Below are positions 1-6,201 of a DNA stretch of 11,210 nt, piece after piece. Each line of letters begins with the position of its first letter. Within the stretch, counting starts at the first letter, position 1. The translations under genes and the position numbers were made by a program. Origin of the DNA: Novosphingobium sp. (GTDB taxonomy: Bacteria; Pseudomonadota; Alphaproteobacteria; Sphingomonadales; Sphingomonadaceae); the NCBI GenBank assembly GCA_020853995.1, contig JADYXV010000069.1, positions 1-11,210 of the forward strand, given 5' to 3'. Under the pieces are notes generated by a model. It ran no database searches. It was not told the DNA's origin and was given only the letters and a program-made list of their open reading frames with translations.

Positions 1-233
1 AGGAATAGTGGTTCTATTTCAAGACTATCCAACGCAGCAGCAGGCCATTTTGGTCAAATCCCTGCGGGACGCCGGAATGGCTTCCATCTCGAACAGACAG
101 GTGCTTGGAAAGGCAACCAGCCTTCCCTGCGCACCTATCCGTCCGATATGTTCGCCATTCCGGCGCCTCGAAGGCGGGATTAATAGGTCCTGACCCTAAA
201 ACAGTGTCGACAATTGATTTATTATGCCGAAGA
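1..233. other. Gene-free left edge, possible insertion-sequence end
   Basis: I recognise no gene here. Plus-strand frames 1 and 2 are both open from the window edge (to stops at 181-183 and 191-193), and a minus-strand frame is open too. None gives a protein I can place, and the codon use lacks the GC-rich third positions of the neighbouring genes. Near the right side, GGTCCTGACCC (186-196) reads on the minus strand as GGGTCAGGACC, which resembles terminal repeats of IS5-like elements as I remember them, and it is followed by TAA. A 12-bp inverted repeat lies at 70-81 and 154-165, and a small CGCCT-CGA-AGGCG hairpin at 164-176. The stretch may be the tail of an insertion sequence or its remnant beginning before the window. 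The other end is not visible, so this is inference. Confidence 0.35.
70..165. repeat. 12-bp perfect inverted repeat with 72-bp spacer
   Basis: CGCCGGAATGGC at 70-81 is the exact reverse complement of GCCATTCCGGCG at 154-165. The 72 bases between the arms do not obviously code for anything. The repeat lies inside the stretch suspected to be an insertion-sequence end, so it may be a subterminal repeat or a folded element at that end. It is too far from the ferredoxin stop, and has no T-run, to be its terminator. Confidence 0.6.
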
Positions 234-551
234 TCAGTCTTCAGGCGCAATCGTTACACGCAGACCGTCCAGATCACCGGTGATCTGGACCTGGCACGAA
301 AGGCGCGAGGTTTCATTGCGGTGGTCTGAACTGTCGAGCAGATCGTTTTCGTCTTCGCTCATCGCGGGCAGTTTGTCAGCAAAAGCCGGATCGACAAAGA
401 TGTGGCACGTGGCGCATGAGCAGCAGCCGCCGCACAGGGCCAGCAATTCGTCAAAACCATTGTCGCGAATTGCTTCCATTACCGAAAGACCGGCATCGGC
501 CTCGACAGTCTTTTCTTCACCAGCACGATTGACAACGACAAGCTTCGGCAT
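234..551 (-). CDS. Adrenodoxin-type [2Fe-2S] ferredoxin
   Basis: This 105-residue protein is a soluble cytoplasmic one-electron carrier of the adrenodoxin/putidaredoxin (vertebrate-type) family. Such proteins usually pass electrons from a ferredoxin reductase to a cytochrome P450, or serve iron-sulfur or haem pathways. The cluster ligands are visible as C40-x5-C46-x2-C49 followed by C86. The length is normal for the family. Two further cysteines, C43 and C44, sit inside the ligand loop. The ATG start is supported by GGAGAA six bases upstream (plus-strand 558-563). A possible promoter, TTGCCA-17-TAGCAG, reads on the minus strand between 636 and 608. No reductase or P450 gene is adjacent, so its partner cannot be told from context. 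It is transcribed away from the DNA glycosylase gene. The family call is firm; the role is open. Confidence 0.93.
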   Translation of the reverse strand: MPKLVVVNRAGEEKTVEADAGLSVMEAIRDNGFDELLALCGGCCSCATCHIFVDPAFADKLPAMSEDENDLLDSSDHRNETSRLSCQVQITGDLDGLRVTIAPED

Positions 552-676
552 CGTCTATTCTCCAAACGCGGCGTCAGGGCACCGCCCCTGTTCGCCTTTG
601 GTCGCGGCTGCTATCGTGACTCCCCGACTTTGGCAACTGCCGATGCCGACAAAGAATGATGCGCAGGAGAATTTGC

Positions 677-1294
677 ATGGGCCTTTCCGCAGAAGCCATC
701 CGCGACGGGCTTGATCATATCGCTACCACGACTCCATCTATGGCAGGGGCCATAGCGCGTGTCGGCTATCCCGAGCCGCGCATCCGGGCCACAGGATACC
801 GGACCTTGCTGCGCACGATTGTCGGCCAACAGGTTAGCGTTTCGGCGGCTGCTTCGGTCTGGAACAAACTGGAAGTTCTGCTGGGTGAGGATATGCCGCC
901 GCAGGATCTGCTGGATGCAGATTTCGATGCGCTGCGCGGGTGCGGCCTTTCACGGCAGAAGCAGGGCTATGTCCGCTCCTTGTGCGAACTCGTCGTATCG
1001 GGCGAACTTGATCTGGACAGCCTGCCAGCCGATGATGAGGAGGCGATTGCCGAACTTGTCCGGATCAAAGGGATCGGGCGGTGGTCTGCTGAAATCTACC
1101 TGCTGTTTGCCGAAGGGCGGCCTGATATCTGGCCTGCAGGCGATCTGGCGGTGCAAGTGGGGCTTGGCAAGCTGTTGGGTCTTGCTGAACGCCCAACCGA
1201 AAAGGAAACGCGCGTTCTGGCCGAAGTGTGGCGGCCCCATCGCGGCGCAGCGGCGATTTTTACGTGGCATTGCTATAACAATCCCGCGATGTAG
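677..1294 (+). CDS. DNA-3-methyladenine glycosylase II, AlkA/HhH-GPD family
   Basis: This enzyme removes alkylated bases such as 3-methyladenine from DNA, leaving an abasic site for base-excision repair. The 205-residue protein shows the helix-hairpin-helix followed by the Gly/Pro..Asp loop of the HhH-GPD superfamily: LVRIKGIGRWSAE at about 128-140, then WPAGDLAVQ, in which D156 matches the catalytic aspartate. It lacks the extra N-terminal domain of E. coli AlkA (282 residues), so it resembles the short AlkA/MAG1-like forms common in alphaproteobacteria. I chose the ATG at 677 because AGGAG lies at 665-669, seven bases upstream; an in-frame ATG at 656 would add seven residues but lacks such a site. 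It is divergent from the ferredoxin gene and followed after 37 nt by the dehydrogenase. No Ada-type regulatory gene is nearby. The family is clear; substrate range is inferred. Confidence 0.9.
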   Translation: MGLSAEAIRDGLDHIATTTPSMAGAIARVGYPEPRIRATGYRTLLRTIVGQQVSVSAAASVWNKLEVLLGEDMPPQDLLDADFDALRGCGLSRQKQGYVRSLCELVVSGELDLDSLPADDEEAIAELVRIKGIGRWSAEIYLLFAEGRPDIWPAGDLAVQVGLGKLLGLAERPTEKETRVLAEVWRPHRGAAAIFTWHCYNNPAM

Positions 1295-1331
1295 CATCTT
1301 TTACTGACAAGGCTGTAGGCAAGGTGGGGCA

Positions 1332-2135
1332 ATGGCGCGCAAGACGATTTTCATTACCGGCGGCGCATCGGGCATAGGCCGCGCCGTGGCGCAACGCTTT
1401 GCCCAAGGCGGCTGGTTCGTGGGAATTGCCGATATTGATGAAGCAGGCATGGCGGCGACGGCGGCTTTGCTGCCAGCAGATCACATTTCCTGCCACAGAC
1501 TTGATGTGCGGGACCGTGCGGCTTGGGACACGGCATTGGCCGATTGTGCGGCAAGTTCGGGTGGGTTGATTGATGTCGTGTTCAATAACGCCGGAATCCC
1601 GCTAGGCGGGGCGATTATCGATCTGACGCCAGAGGAAATCGAACGCACGCTGGACATCAACATCAAAGGCGTGATCTTTGGCGCGCAGGCAGCCTATCCT
1701 TGGCTGAAGCGGAGCGGGCCGGGATCGGTCTTGCTCAACACGGCAAGCGCTGCAGGCATTTACGGCACGCCCGGAGCATCAGTCTATTCCGCTACCAAGT
1801 TTGGCGTGCGGGCCATCACCGAATCGCTTGATGGCGAATGGGCAGGTGATGGCATCTGCGTGCGTAGCCTGATGCCGGGCTTCATTGAAACGCCGCTGCT
1901 GGACCATGCCACCAACCGCGCAAGCAATGAAGATATCCGCACACGCGTTGTGAGCGCGGGCCTTGAAATTACGCCGGTAAGCGACGTGGCCGAGGCGGCC
2001 TGGGCCGCGGTGCATGGCAACAGGTTGCATACCTTGGTCGGCAAAACTGCGCGCAAGCTCGCATTCGCATCGCGCTGGATGCCCGGATCGTTGCGCAAAC
2101 AGATGCGATCATCCGCGCGCCCGCTGGGAAAGTAG
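1332..2135 (+). CDS. Short-chain dehydrogenase/reductase (SDR), NAD-type
   Basis: This 267-residue classical SDR oxidises or reduces a hydroxyl/carbonyl group with a nicotinamide cofactor. Visible signatures are the Rossmann motif TGGASGIG (9-16), acidic residues D34 and D36 at the end of the second strand (which favour NAD(H) over NADP(H)), NNAG (85-88), and the tetrad N110, S139, Y152 and K156. PGFIETP at about 182-188 is the usual cofactor-covering loop. The last 50 residues are basic (KTARKLAFASRW and after) and somewhat longer than in minimal SDRs, which may bind substrate or membrane. AAGG at 1321-1324 supports the ATG start. It lies 37 nt after the glycosylase gene and may be cotranscribed with it, although the two have no evident functional link. 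Substrate unknown. Confidence 0.92.
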   Translation: MARKTIFITGGASGIGRAVAQRFAQGGWFVGIADIDEAGMAATAALLPADHISCHRLDVRDRAAWDTALADCAASSGGLIDVVFNNAGIPLGGAIIDLTPEEIERTLDINIKGVIFGAQAAYPWLKRSGPGSVLLNTASAAGIYGTPGASVYSATKFGVRAITESLDGEWAGDGICVRSLMPGFIETPLLDHATNRASNEDIRTRVVSAGLEITPVSDVAEAAWAAVHGNRLHTLVGKTARKLAFASRWMPGSLRKQMRSSARPLGK

Positions 2136-2138
2136 CGT

Positions 2139-2429
2139 CTAAAGGAAAGTCTCCATCGCGCGTGCCATCGCATCGTCGCGGGCTGACAGGCCATTGGCGT
2201 CGTGCGTGGTTAGTGTCACTTCTACGCGGTTGTAGACATTGAACCATTCGGGGTGATGGTCGGCTTTTTCCGCATAAAGCGCCACGCGGTTCATGAAGCC
2301 CCACGCCGCCGAGAAATCGGCGAACTTGAATGTGCGTTCGATGGCCAGCCCATCGGCGCGCAGGGTCCAATCGGGCAAGTCAGCCAGAAGTGTGTCGCGT
2401 TCAGCATCGGTGAGGCGGGTTACGGCCAT
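2139..2429 (-). CDS. phhB: 4a-hydroxytetrahydrobiopterin dehydratase (PCD/DCoH)
   Basis: This 96-residue protein dehydrates 4a-hydroxytetrahydrobiopterin (pterin-4a-carbinolamine), the step that returns the pterin cofactor of aromatic amino acid hydroxylases for reuse. The full family signature is present: E54-x3-H58-H59-P60, then Y66, H76 and D85 at the expected spacings. The length is typical of bacterial PCD. The reading frame stays open far upstream, but I place the start at the ATG at 2429 because GAGGAT lies just upstream (minus strand, 2439-2434) and the protein then starts where homologues do. The gene is convergent with the dehydrogenase, with only 3 nt between stop codons, and divergent from ccmA. 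No phenylalanine hydroxylase gene is in view, so it could act with a distant hydroxylase or another pterin pathway. Confidence 0.93.
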   Translation of the reverse strand: MAVTRLTDAERDTLLADLPDWTLRADGLAIERTFKFADFSAAWGFMNRVALYAEKADHHPEWFNVYNRVEVTLTTHDANGLSARDDAMARAMETFL

Positions 2430-2454
2430 TGTGATCCTCGTATCATTGGTGCGC

Positions 2455-2483
2455 TTGGCAGGCTGCATGCTTTCCCCTATCGC
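2455..2483 (+). promoter_or_regulatory. Candidate ccmA promoter
   Basis: TTGGCA at 2455-2460 and TATCGC at 2478-2483 are separated by 17 bases in the 62-bp gap between the divergent phhB and ccmA genes. The -35 box matches the housekeeping consensus at five of six positions; the -10 box is weaker. Transcription would begin around 2490, almost at the ccmA ATG (2492), so a transcript from this site would have little or no leader. Prediction from sequence only. Confidence 0.3.
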
Positions 2484-2491
2484 GAGGCCCC

Positions 2492-3067
2492 ATGCAAGAC
2501 TGCCGTCTCGTCGCCAATGATATCGCCTGTAGGCGGGGGGATCGTATCCTGATCCGTGGACTGTCTTTGACGGTTGAATCCGGGCAAATTGTGCATTTGG
2601 CGGGACCGAACGGCATCGGCAAATCAAGCCTGATCCGCATTCTGGCAGGGTTGCTTCGTCCCTACGCCGGCACAATCGAACGTATCGGGGCGCTGGCTTT
2701 GACGGACGAGCGGCTGGCGCTCGATGGCCATCAAACGCTGGAGAACGCGCTGGGCTTCTGGCGCAAGATTGATCGTGCATCAGGCTCGGTGGCGGATTTT
2801 GGCCTGGCGGATTTGCTCGACGTACCGGTGCGCTTTCTCTCGACCGGTCAGCGCAAGCGCGCGGCATTGGCGCGGATTGCGGCAAGTGAAGCGCCCATCT
2901 GGCTGCTGGACGAACCGCTGAACGGGTTGGACCAGCATTGGTCGTGCATGGCGCAAGTCGCGATTAATGCGCACTGCAATGCGGGCGGTGCCGTCATCAT
3001 TGCCTCGCATCAACCGCTGTCGATTGAACGTGTGCAAACGCTGCAAATATTGGATTACGCGGCATGA
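2492..3067 (+). CDS. ccmA: Haem ABC exporter ATP-binding protein CcmA
   Basis: This is the cytoplasmic ATPase of the CcmABCD complex, which drives release of holo-CcmE during cytochrome c maturation (System I). The 191-residue protein is a single compact ABC domain of the size usual for CcmA. It has Walker A GPNGIGKSS (38-46), the signature loop LSTGQRKR (116-123), Walker B IWLLDEP (136-142) and the H-loop histidine H173 in ASHQP. The third signature residue is threonine instead of the canonical glycine; CcmA proteins commonly vary there. The N-terminus (LVANDIACRRGDRILIRGLSL) follows the CcmA pattern. GAGG at 2484-2487 is only four bases from the ATG, a short spacing. The stop overlaps the ccmB start as ATGA, which implies coupled translation. 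The gene pair identifies it over generic ABC ATPases. Confidence 0.93.
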   Translation: MQDCRLVANDIACRRGDRILIRGLSLTVESGQIVHLAGPNGIGKSSLIRILAGLLRPYAGTIERIGALALTDERLALDGHQTLENALGFWRKIDRASGSVADFGLADLLDVPVRFLSTGQRKRAALARIAASEAPIWLLDEPLNGLDQHWSCMAQVAINAHCNAGGAVIIASHQPLSIERVQTLQILDYAA

Positions 3068-3726
3068 TCGGTCGGCTATGGCCCGTGTTCGTGCGCGATC
3101 TGACGTTGCTTTCGCGGGGCGCGCAGGGGCGGGGCGGTGCGGTGTTGCCGCTGTTGTTCTTCCTTGCGGTGGCGATGCTGTTTCCGTTCGCAGTGGGGCC
3201 TGATGCGCGGCTGCTGGCCCGGACCGGTGCTGGCGTGATCTGGGTGGCGGCCTTGCTGGCGGCGATCCTTCCTTTGGACCGGTTGGTAGAGCCCGACCTT
3301 GAAGCGGGCTTCTTTGACCAATGGGCTTTGCGGGGCTTTTCGGAAGAAGCGCTGCTGCTCAGCCGTATTCTGGCGCACTGGATCAGCTTTGGCATACCCC
3401 TGATGATTGCAGCGCCGCTCTCTGCGGGTTTGCTTTCGCTCGATGCCGGACAACTGCTGACGGTCGAAATCGGCTTGCTGCTGGGAACGCCGGGGCTGGC
3501 CGCCATCGGCGTGACGATTGCCGCGCTGACCGCCGGATTGCGCGCCGGTTCGGCCCTTGGCGGACTACTCGCCATTCCTTTGACCGTGCCGCTCCTGATC
3601 TTTGGCGCAGGATCGTTGCAACCGGATGGCGAGGGCGGATTGGCCTTGCTGGCGGCGTGCAGTCTGGTGGCGTTGGCGGTTGCGCCGTTCGCAGGCGGCG
3701 CGGCGATCCGGGCAGGGCGCGAGTAA
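3064..3726 (+). CDS. ccmB: Haem exporter membrane protein CcmB
   Basis: CcmB is the inner-membrane subunit that pairs with CcmA in the System I cytochrome c maturation transporter. The 220-residue protein has about six hydrophobic segments, near residues 27-44, 52-69, 101-122, 132-156, 163-183 and 191-212, which matches the family topology and length. The conserved N-terminal pattern FVRDLTLLSRG and the cytoplasmic stretch LDRLVEPDLEAGFFDQW (about 71-87) are typical of CcmB. It begins inside the ccmA stop codon (ATGA overlap). The usual next genes ccmC, ccmD and ccmE are absent; cysteine synthase follows after 64 nt. The rest of the ccm set must lie elsewhere if System I is complete. Confidence 0.95.
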   Translation: MIGRLWPVFVRDLTLLSRGAQGRGGAVLPLLFFLAVAMLFPFAVGPDARLLARTGAGVIWVAALLAAILPLDRLVEPDLEAGFFDQWALRGFSEEALLLSRILAHWISFGIPLMIAAPLSAGLLSLDAGQLLTVEIGLLLGTPGLAAIGVTIAALTAGLRAGSALGGLLAIPLTVPLLIFGAGSLQPDGEGGLALLAACSLVALAVAPFAGGAAIRAGRE

Positions 3727-3754
3727 GACTTCTTCACCCCCAAGTGCAAATGCG

Positions 3755-3783
3755 TTGGCAATCGGCTCAAGTCTCCCTAAATC
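3755..3783 (+). promoter_or_regulatory. Candidate cysK promoter, possibly leaderless
   Basis: TTGGCA at 3755-3760 and TAAATC at 3778-3783 are separated by 17 bases in the 64-bp gap after ccmB. Transcription would start about 3790-3791, at the A of the cysK ATG. No purine-rich ribosome binding site precedes that ATG, which fits a leaderless transcript. The -10 match is partial, so this is a hypothesis. Confidence 0.35.
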
Positions 3784-3790
3784 ATGGCGC

Positions 3791-4789
3791 ATGACAGCCC
3801 CTGCGATTTCAAACGATACGATCTCCCTCATTGGCAACACGCCGCTGGTCCGCCTTAAAGGGCCAAGCGAAGCTGCCGGTTGCGACATTTACGGCAAGTG
3901 CGAATTTGCCAATCCTGGCGCGTCGGTCAAAGACCGCGCCGCGCTGTGGATCGTGCGCGACGCTGAAGAGCGCGGGCTGTTGCAGCCCGGCGGCACGATT
4001 GTGGAAGGCACGGCGGGCAACACCGGCATCGGCCTTGCACTTGTCGCCAACGCGCGCGGCTATAAATCGGTCATCGTCATGCCCGAACCCCAATCGCGCG
4101 AAAAGATGGACACGTTGCGCGCCCTGCGGGCCGAACTGGTGCTGGTGCCAGCCGCGCCGTTCTCCAATCCGGGGCACTTTGTCCACACATCACGCCGGAT
4201 TGCCGAAGAGACCGAAGGCGCGATCTGGGCCAACCAGTTTGACAATATCGCCAACCGCCGCGCCCATATTGAAAGCACCGCGCCCGAATTGTGGGAGCAG
4301 ATGGAGCACCGCATCGACGGGTTCGTTTGTGCAGCCGGCACAGGCGGAACCATCGCCGGCGTAGGTATGGGGCTGAAAGCCTTTGACGAAAACGTCACCA
4401 TCGCGCTGGCCGATCCGCACGGCGCTGCGCTTTACAACTATTACGCCCATGGTGAATTGAAGGCCGAAGGATCATCGGTTGCCGAAGGCATCGGGCAGGG
4501 CCGCATCACTGCCAATCTGGAAGGCGCCCCAATCGATACCCAGTTCCGCATCTCTGATGAGGAAGGCCTGTTCTGGGTTGAGCGTTTGCTGGCCGATGAA
4601 GGCCTGTGCCTTGGCTTGTCGAGCGGGATCAACGTGGCGGGCGCCGTCGCGCTGGGCAAGCACTTGGGCAAGGGCGCGCGTGTGGCGACGATCCTGTGCG
4701 ATACAGGCTTCCGCTACCTGTCTTCGCTCTATAATCCTGAATGGTTGAAGGCCAAGGGGCTTCCGGTGTTCCCATGGCTGGAGCAATAG
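3791..4789 (+). CDS. cysK: Cysteine synthase A (O-acetylserine sulfhydrylase)
   Basis: This pyridoxal-phosphate enzyme makes L-cysteine from O-acetyl-L-serine and sulfide in the cytoplasm. The 332-residue fold-type II protein shows the cofactor lysine K47 in NPGASVKDR (41-49), the substrate loop GTAGNTG (73-79), the phosphate-binding loop GTGGT (183-187), and a C-terminus ending in KAGLPVFPWLEQ-like sequence. Its TAGNTG loop, where E. coli CysK has TSGNTG, is as I recall it in the alphaproteobacterial group of cysteine synthases, so I keep the name. The frame is open upstream into ccmB, but the upstream residues are atypical and the ATG at 3791 starts the conserved region (ISLIGNTPLVRL). No ribosome binding site is visible before it. 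The next gene begins 13 nt after its stop. A related beta-synthase activity cannot be fully excluded. Confidence 0.92.
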   Translation: MTAPAISNDTISLIGNTPLVRLKGPSEAAGCDIYGKCEFANPGASVKDRAALWIVRDAEERGLLQPGGTIVEGTAGNTGIGLALVANARGYKSVIVMPEPQSREKMDTLRALRAELVLVPAAPFSNPGHFVHTSRRIAEETEGAIWANQFDNIANRRAHIESTAPELWEQMEHRIDGFVCAAGTGGTIAGVGMGLKAFDENVTIALADPHGAALYNYYAHGELKAEGSSVAEGIGQGRITANLEGAPIDTQFRISDEEGLFWVERLLADEGLCLGLSSGINVAGAVALGKHLGKGARVATILCDTGFRYLSSLYNPEWLKAKGLPVFPWLEQ

Positions 4790-4802
4790 GGTAGAGAACC
4801 GT

Positions 4803-5201
4803 ATGGCTTGGTCAGATAGGTCGCAGGCGCAAAGCACTGCTCTCCCCGGTTCCCAGCCGGTGCCTGCCACAAGCGTGCTTGCCTATACCCCGCCATCAAC
4901 CCGCGAACTGCGCGCGCAAGCGGTCCACCGGTTGCAAGTGGGCATGTTCGGCCTTGCGGGAATGCTGCTGATCGTCAGCCTTGCCAATGTCATCATGGAC
5001 CGGGCAAAGTATCTTGATGATACGGCGGTGAATGTGACCGAACCCATCGTCTCGGCAAGCGAGGCAAAAGCCAGTGATCCGCTGGTCGATATGGGCGTTG
5101 CACCTGAACTGCCGGTTTCAGGCGGCAACCAGCCACAAGTGACCATTACGCCCGCACCGCCACCCACACCGGCGCCATCTGTAAACGCGCCAACCCCCTG
5201 A
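4803..5201 (+). CDS. Hypothetical single-pass membrane protein, Pro-rich tail
   Basis: I do not recognise a family. The 132-residue protein has a polar, Ser/Pro-containing N-terminus (1-33), a basic stretch (RELRAQAVHRLQ, 34-45), one hydrophobic segment at about 46-65 and then an acidic, proline-rich tail. The last 20 residues are mostly Pro, Ala and Thr (APPPTPAPSVNAP). By the positive-inside rule, the N-terminus should be cytoplasmic and the proline-rich tail periplasmic, as in bitopic envelope proteins. It starts 13 nt after cysK, with a weak AGAGAA upstream, and ends 8 nt before the next gene, so the three may be one operon. Codon use matches the neighbours, which supports it being a real gene. 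Function unknown. Confidence 0.75.
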   Translation: MAWSDRSQAQSTALPGSQPVPATSVLAYTPPSTRELRAQAVHRLQVGMFGLAGMLLIVSLANVIMDRAKYLDDTAVNVTEPIVSASEAKASDPLVDMGVAPELPVSGGNQPQVTITPAPPPTPAPSVNAPTP

Positions 5202-5209
5202 GCCGGTTA

Positions 5210-5941
5210 GTGCAGCGTCGCAATCTCGTGCTGGCGCTCGCTCTGCTGCTGGCGATTGGCAGCGGTGTATGGCTGGTCCAGCGCAGCAATGGGCAACCCG
5301 CCGAAGCCACCCAACCTCTGGGCCTGTTCACCAGCCTGCCAATCTTGTGGAGCGAGCAGGCCGATCTGCGCGATGTTCTGGCAGCGCCGGAAAATCCGCA
5401 CTGGGCCAAAACAGTGCTCGATCAACACGGTAGGATTGTTGCGCTTAACACCCTGCTTGACCTGTCGCGGCTTGACCGGTTGATCATTGCCCAGCCGCGG
5501 CCACTTTCACCTGACGAGAATATTGCGCTAGATCAATGGGTTCGTGAAGGCGGCAAGGCGCTGGTCTTCGTTGATCCGATGCTGACCCATGACAGCGCGT
5601 TCGCTTTGGGTGATCGCAGACGGCCACAGGATGTGGTGCTGGTTTCGCCGATACTCGGGCGATGGGGGCTGGAATTGCAGTTCGACGATGCGCAACCGGC
5701 CGGGCTGCGGGAAACCGCGGGCGAGGCCATGCCCGTCAATTTGCCGGGGCTTTTCGCGTTCAAAAAGGGCGGCGCAGATGCCCGCTGCAAGATCCGGTCG
5801 GAGGGCCTGATTGCACGGTGCAGTGTCGGAAAAGGCCGGGTTTTATTGGTCGCCGATGCAGCTTTGCTGGAAACTGAAGGTGATCGGCAGGTGCAGGTTA
5901 AACGGTTCGAGGATTTGCTGGATGAAAGTTTTGGCAACTGA
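5210..5941 (+). CDS. Membrane-anchored DUF4350/GldG-like protein
   Basis: This 243-residue protein begins with a basic N-terminus (MQRRN) and a hydrophobic segment at 5-23, a signal anchor or uncleaved signal peptide, with the rest probably periplasmic. The body resembles the substrate-binding-like GldG / DUF4350 proteins: a strand-turn FTSLPILWSE (40-49), an ALDQWVREGGKALVFVDPML stretch (about 106-125) like a GATase-type fold, and near the end CSVGKGRVLLVADAALL (204-220). GldG is part of a gliding-motility ABC system in Bacteroidetes, but here no ABC ATPase or permease is adjacent, so transport is not implied. The GTG start lies 8 nt after the preceding stop with no clear ribosome binding site, which suggests coupling. 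The frame is open further upstream, so the start is somewhat uncertain. The family assignment is tentative and comes from memory of similar sphingomonad proteins. Confidence 0.7.
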   Translation: MQRRNLVLALALLLAIGSGVWLVQRSNGQPAEATQPLGLFTSLPILWSEQADLRDVLAAPENPHWAKTVLDQHGRIVALNTLLDLSRLDRLIIAQPRPLSPDENIALDQWVREGGKALVFVDPMLTHDSAFALGDRRRPQDVVLVSPILGRWGLELQFDDAQPAGLRETAGEAMPVNLPGLFAFKKGGADARCKIRSEGLIARCSVGKGRVLLVADAALLETEGDRQVQVKRFEDLLDESFGN

Positions 5942-6049
5942 AGCGTCTCTGCTTACGGGAGAATACGGGCAGAGTGGGGCCTGCGGTTGGTGCGGTGAAG
6001 AAGATTCCAACAATAACAAGGCTTTCGTTGCCTGCTTTTTCAGCATAAC

Positions 6050-6078
6050 TTGGTAAACAAGGCGTCAATAAGTAGAAA
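6050..6078 (+). promoter_or_regulatory. Candidate promoter of the mraZ operon
   Basis: TTGGTA at 6050-6055 and TAGAAA at 6073-6078 are separated by 17 bases within the most AT-rich part of the leader. Transcription would start near 6085, upstream of the 10-bp repeat array, leaving a leader of about 180 nt before the mraZ GTG. Neither box is a full consensus match, so this is the best candidate by position and not a firm call. Confidence 0.3.
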
Positions 6079-6105
6079 AAATACTGTGAAATCATAGTTT
6101 GGGCG

Positions 6106-6145
6106 CGTTTTCCCGCATTTTCCCCTTTTCGCCCGTGCCCTCCCG
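6106..6145 (-). promoter_or_regulatory. Four 10-bp repeats, candidate MraZ operator
   Basis: CCC triplets occur at 6112, 6122, 6132 and 6142, exactly 10 bp apart. The units are CGTTTTCCCG, CATTTTCCCC, TTTTCGCCCG and TGCCCTCCCG. On the minus strand the cores read CGGGA, GGGGA, CGGGC and CGGGA. In E. coli, MraZ binds direct repeats of TGGGN separated by 5 nt (10-bp period) upstream of its own gene, to repress the dcw cluster. Same spacing, similar core and position 120-160 bp before mraZ support an autoregulatory site. The repeats lie on the strand opposite to the E. coli arrangement, so this is an inference from pattern. Confidence 0.65.
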
Positions 6146-6201
6146 CGTTAGTACTGCTTCCCATCGGGACGAACTCCAGTCGCATCCGCGGGGGATGATT
6201 C

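Noticed and set aside
229..242. Hairpin GAAGA-TCAG-TCTTC over the ferredoxin stop codon as a terminator
   Set aside because: Only five base pairs, AT-rich and not followed by a T-run on the minus strand.
2430..2885. Long minus-strand extension of the pterin dehydratase to 248 residues
   Set aside because: It would cover most of ccmA in antisense, is Pro/Arg-rich, and a good GAGGAT site marks the ATG at 2429. The normal family length is about 95-110 residues.
2997..3770. Long minus-strand open frame of 257 codons opposite ccmB
   Set aside because: High-GC coding sequence often leaves the antisense frame open. The product is a Ser/Pro/Ala-rich shadow, while the plus strand has a clear CcmB.
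3602..3790. N-terminal extension of cysteine synthase by 63 residues, overlapping ccmB
   Set aside because: The upstream residues are rich in Trp and Arg, as expected from an out-of-frame reading of ccmB, and the family N-terminus begins at the ATG at 3791.
5947..5974. Inverted repeat CTCTGC / GCAGAG after the DUF4350-like gene as a terminator
   Set aside because: Loop of 16 bases, six-pair stem and no T-run, so not a standard rho-independent terminator.
6003..6201. GANTC methylation sites at 6003-6007 and 6197-6201 in the mraZ leader
   Set aside because: Two sites in about 320 bp is close to chance, and similar sites occur elsewhere in the window, so cell-cycle control by CcrM cannot be claimed.
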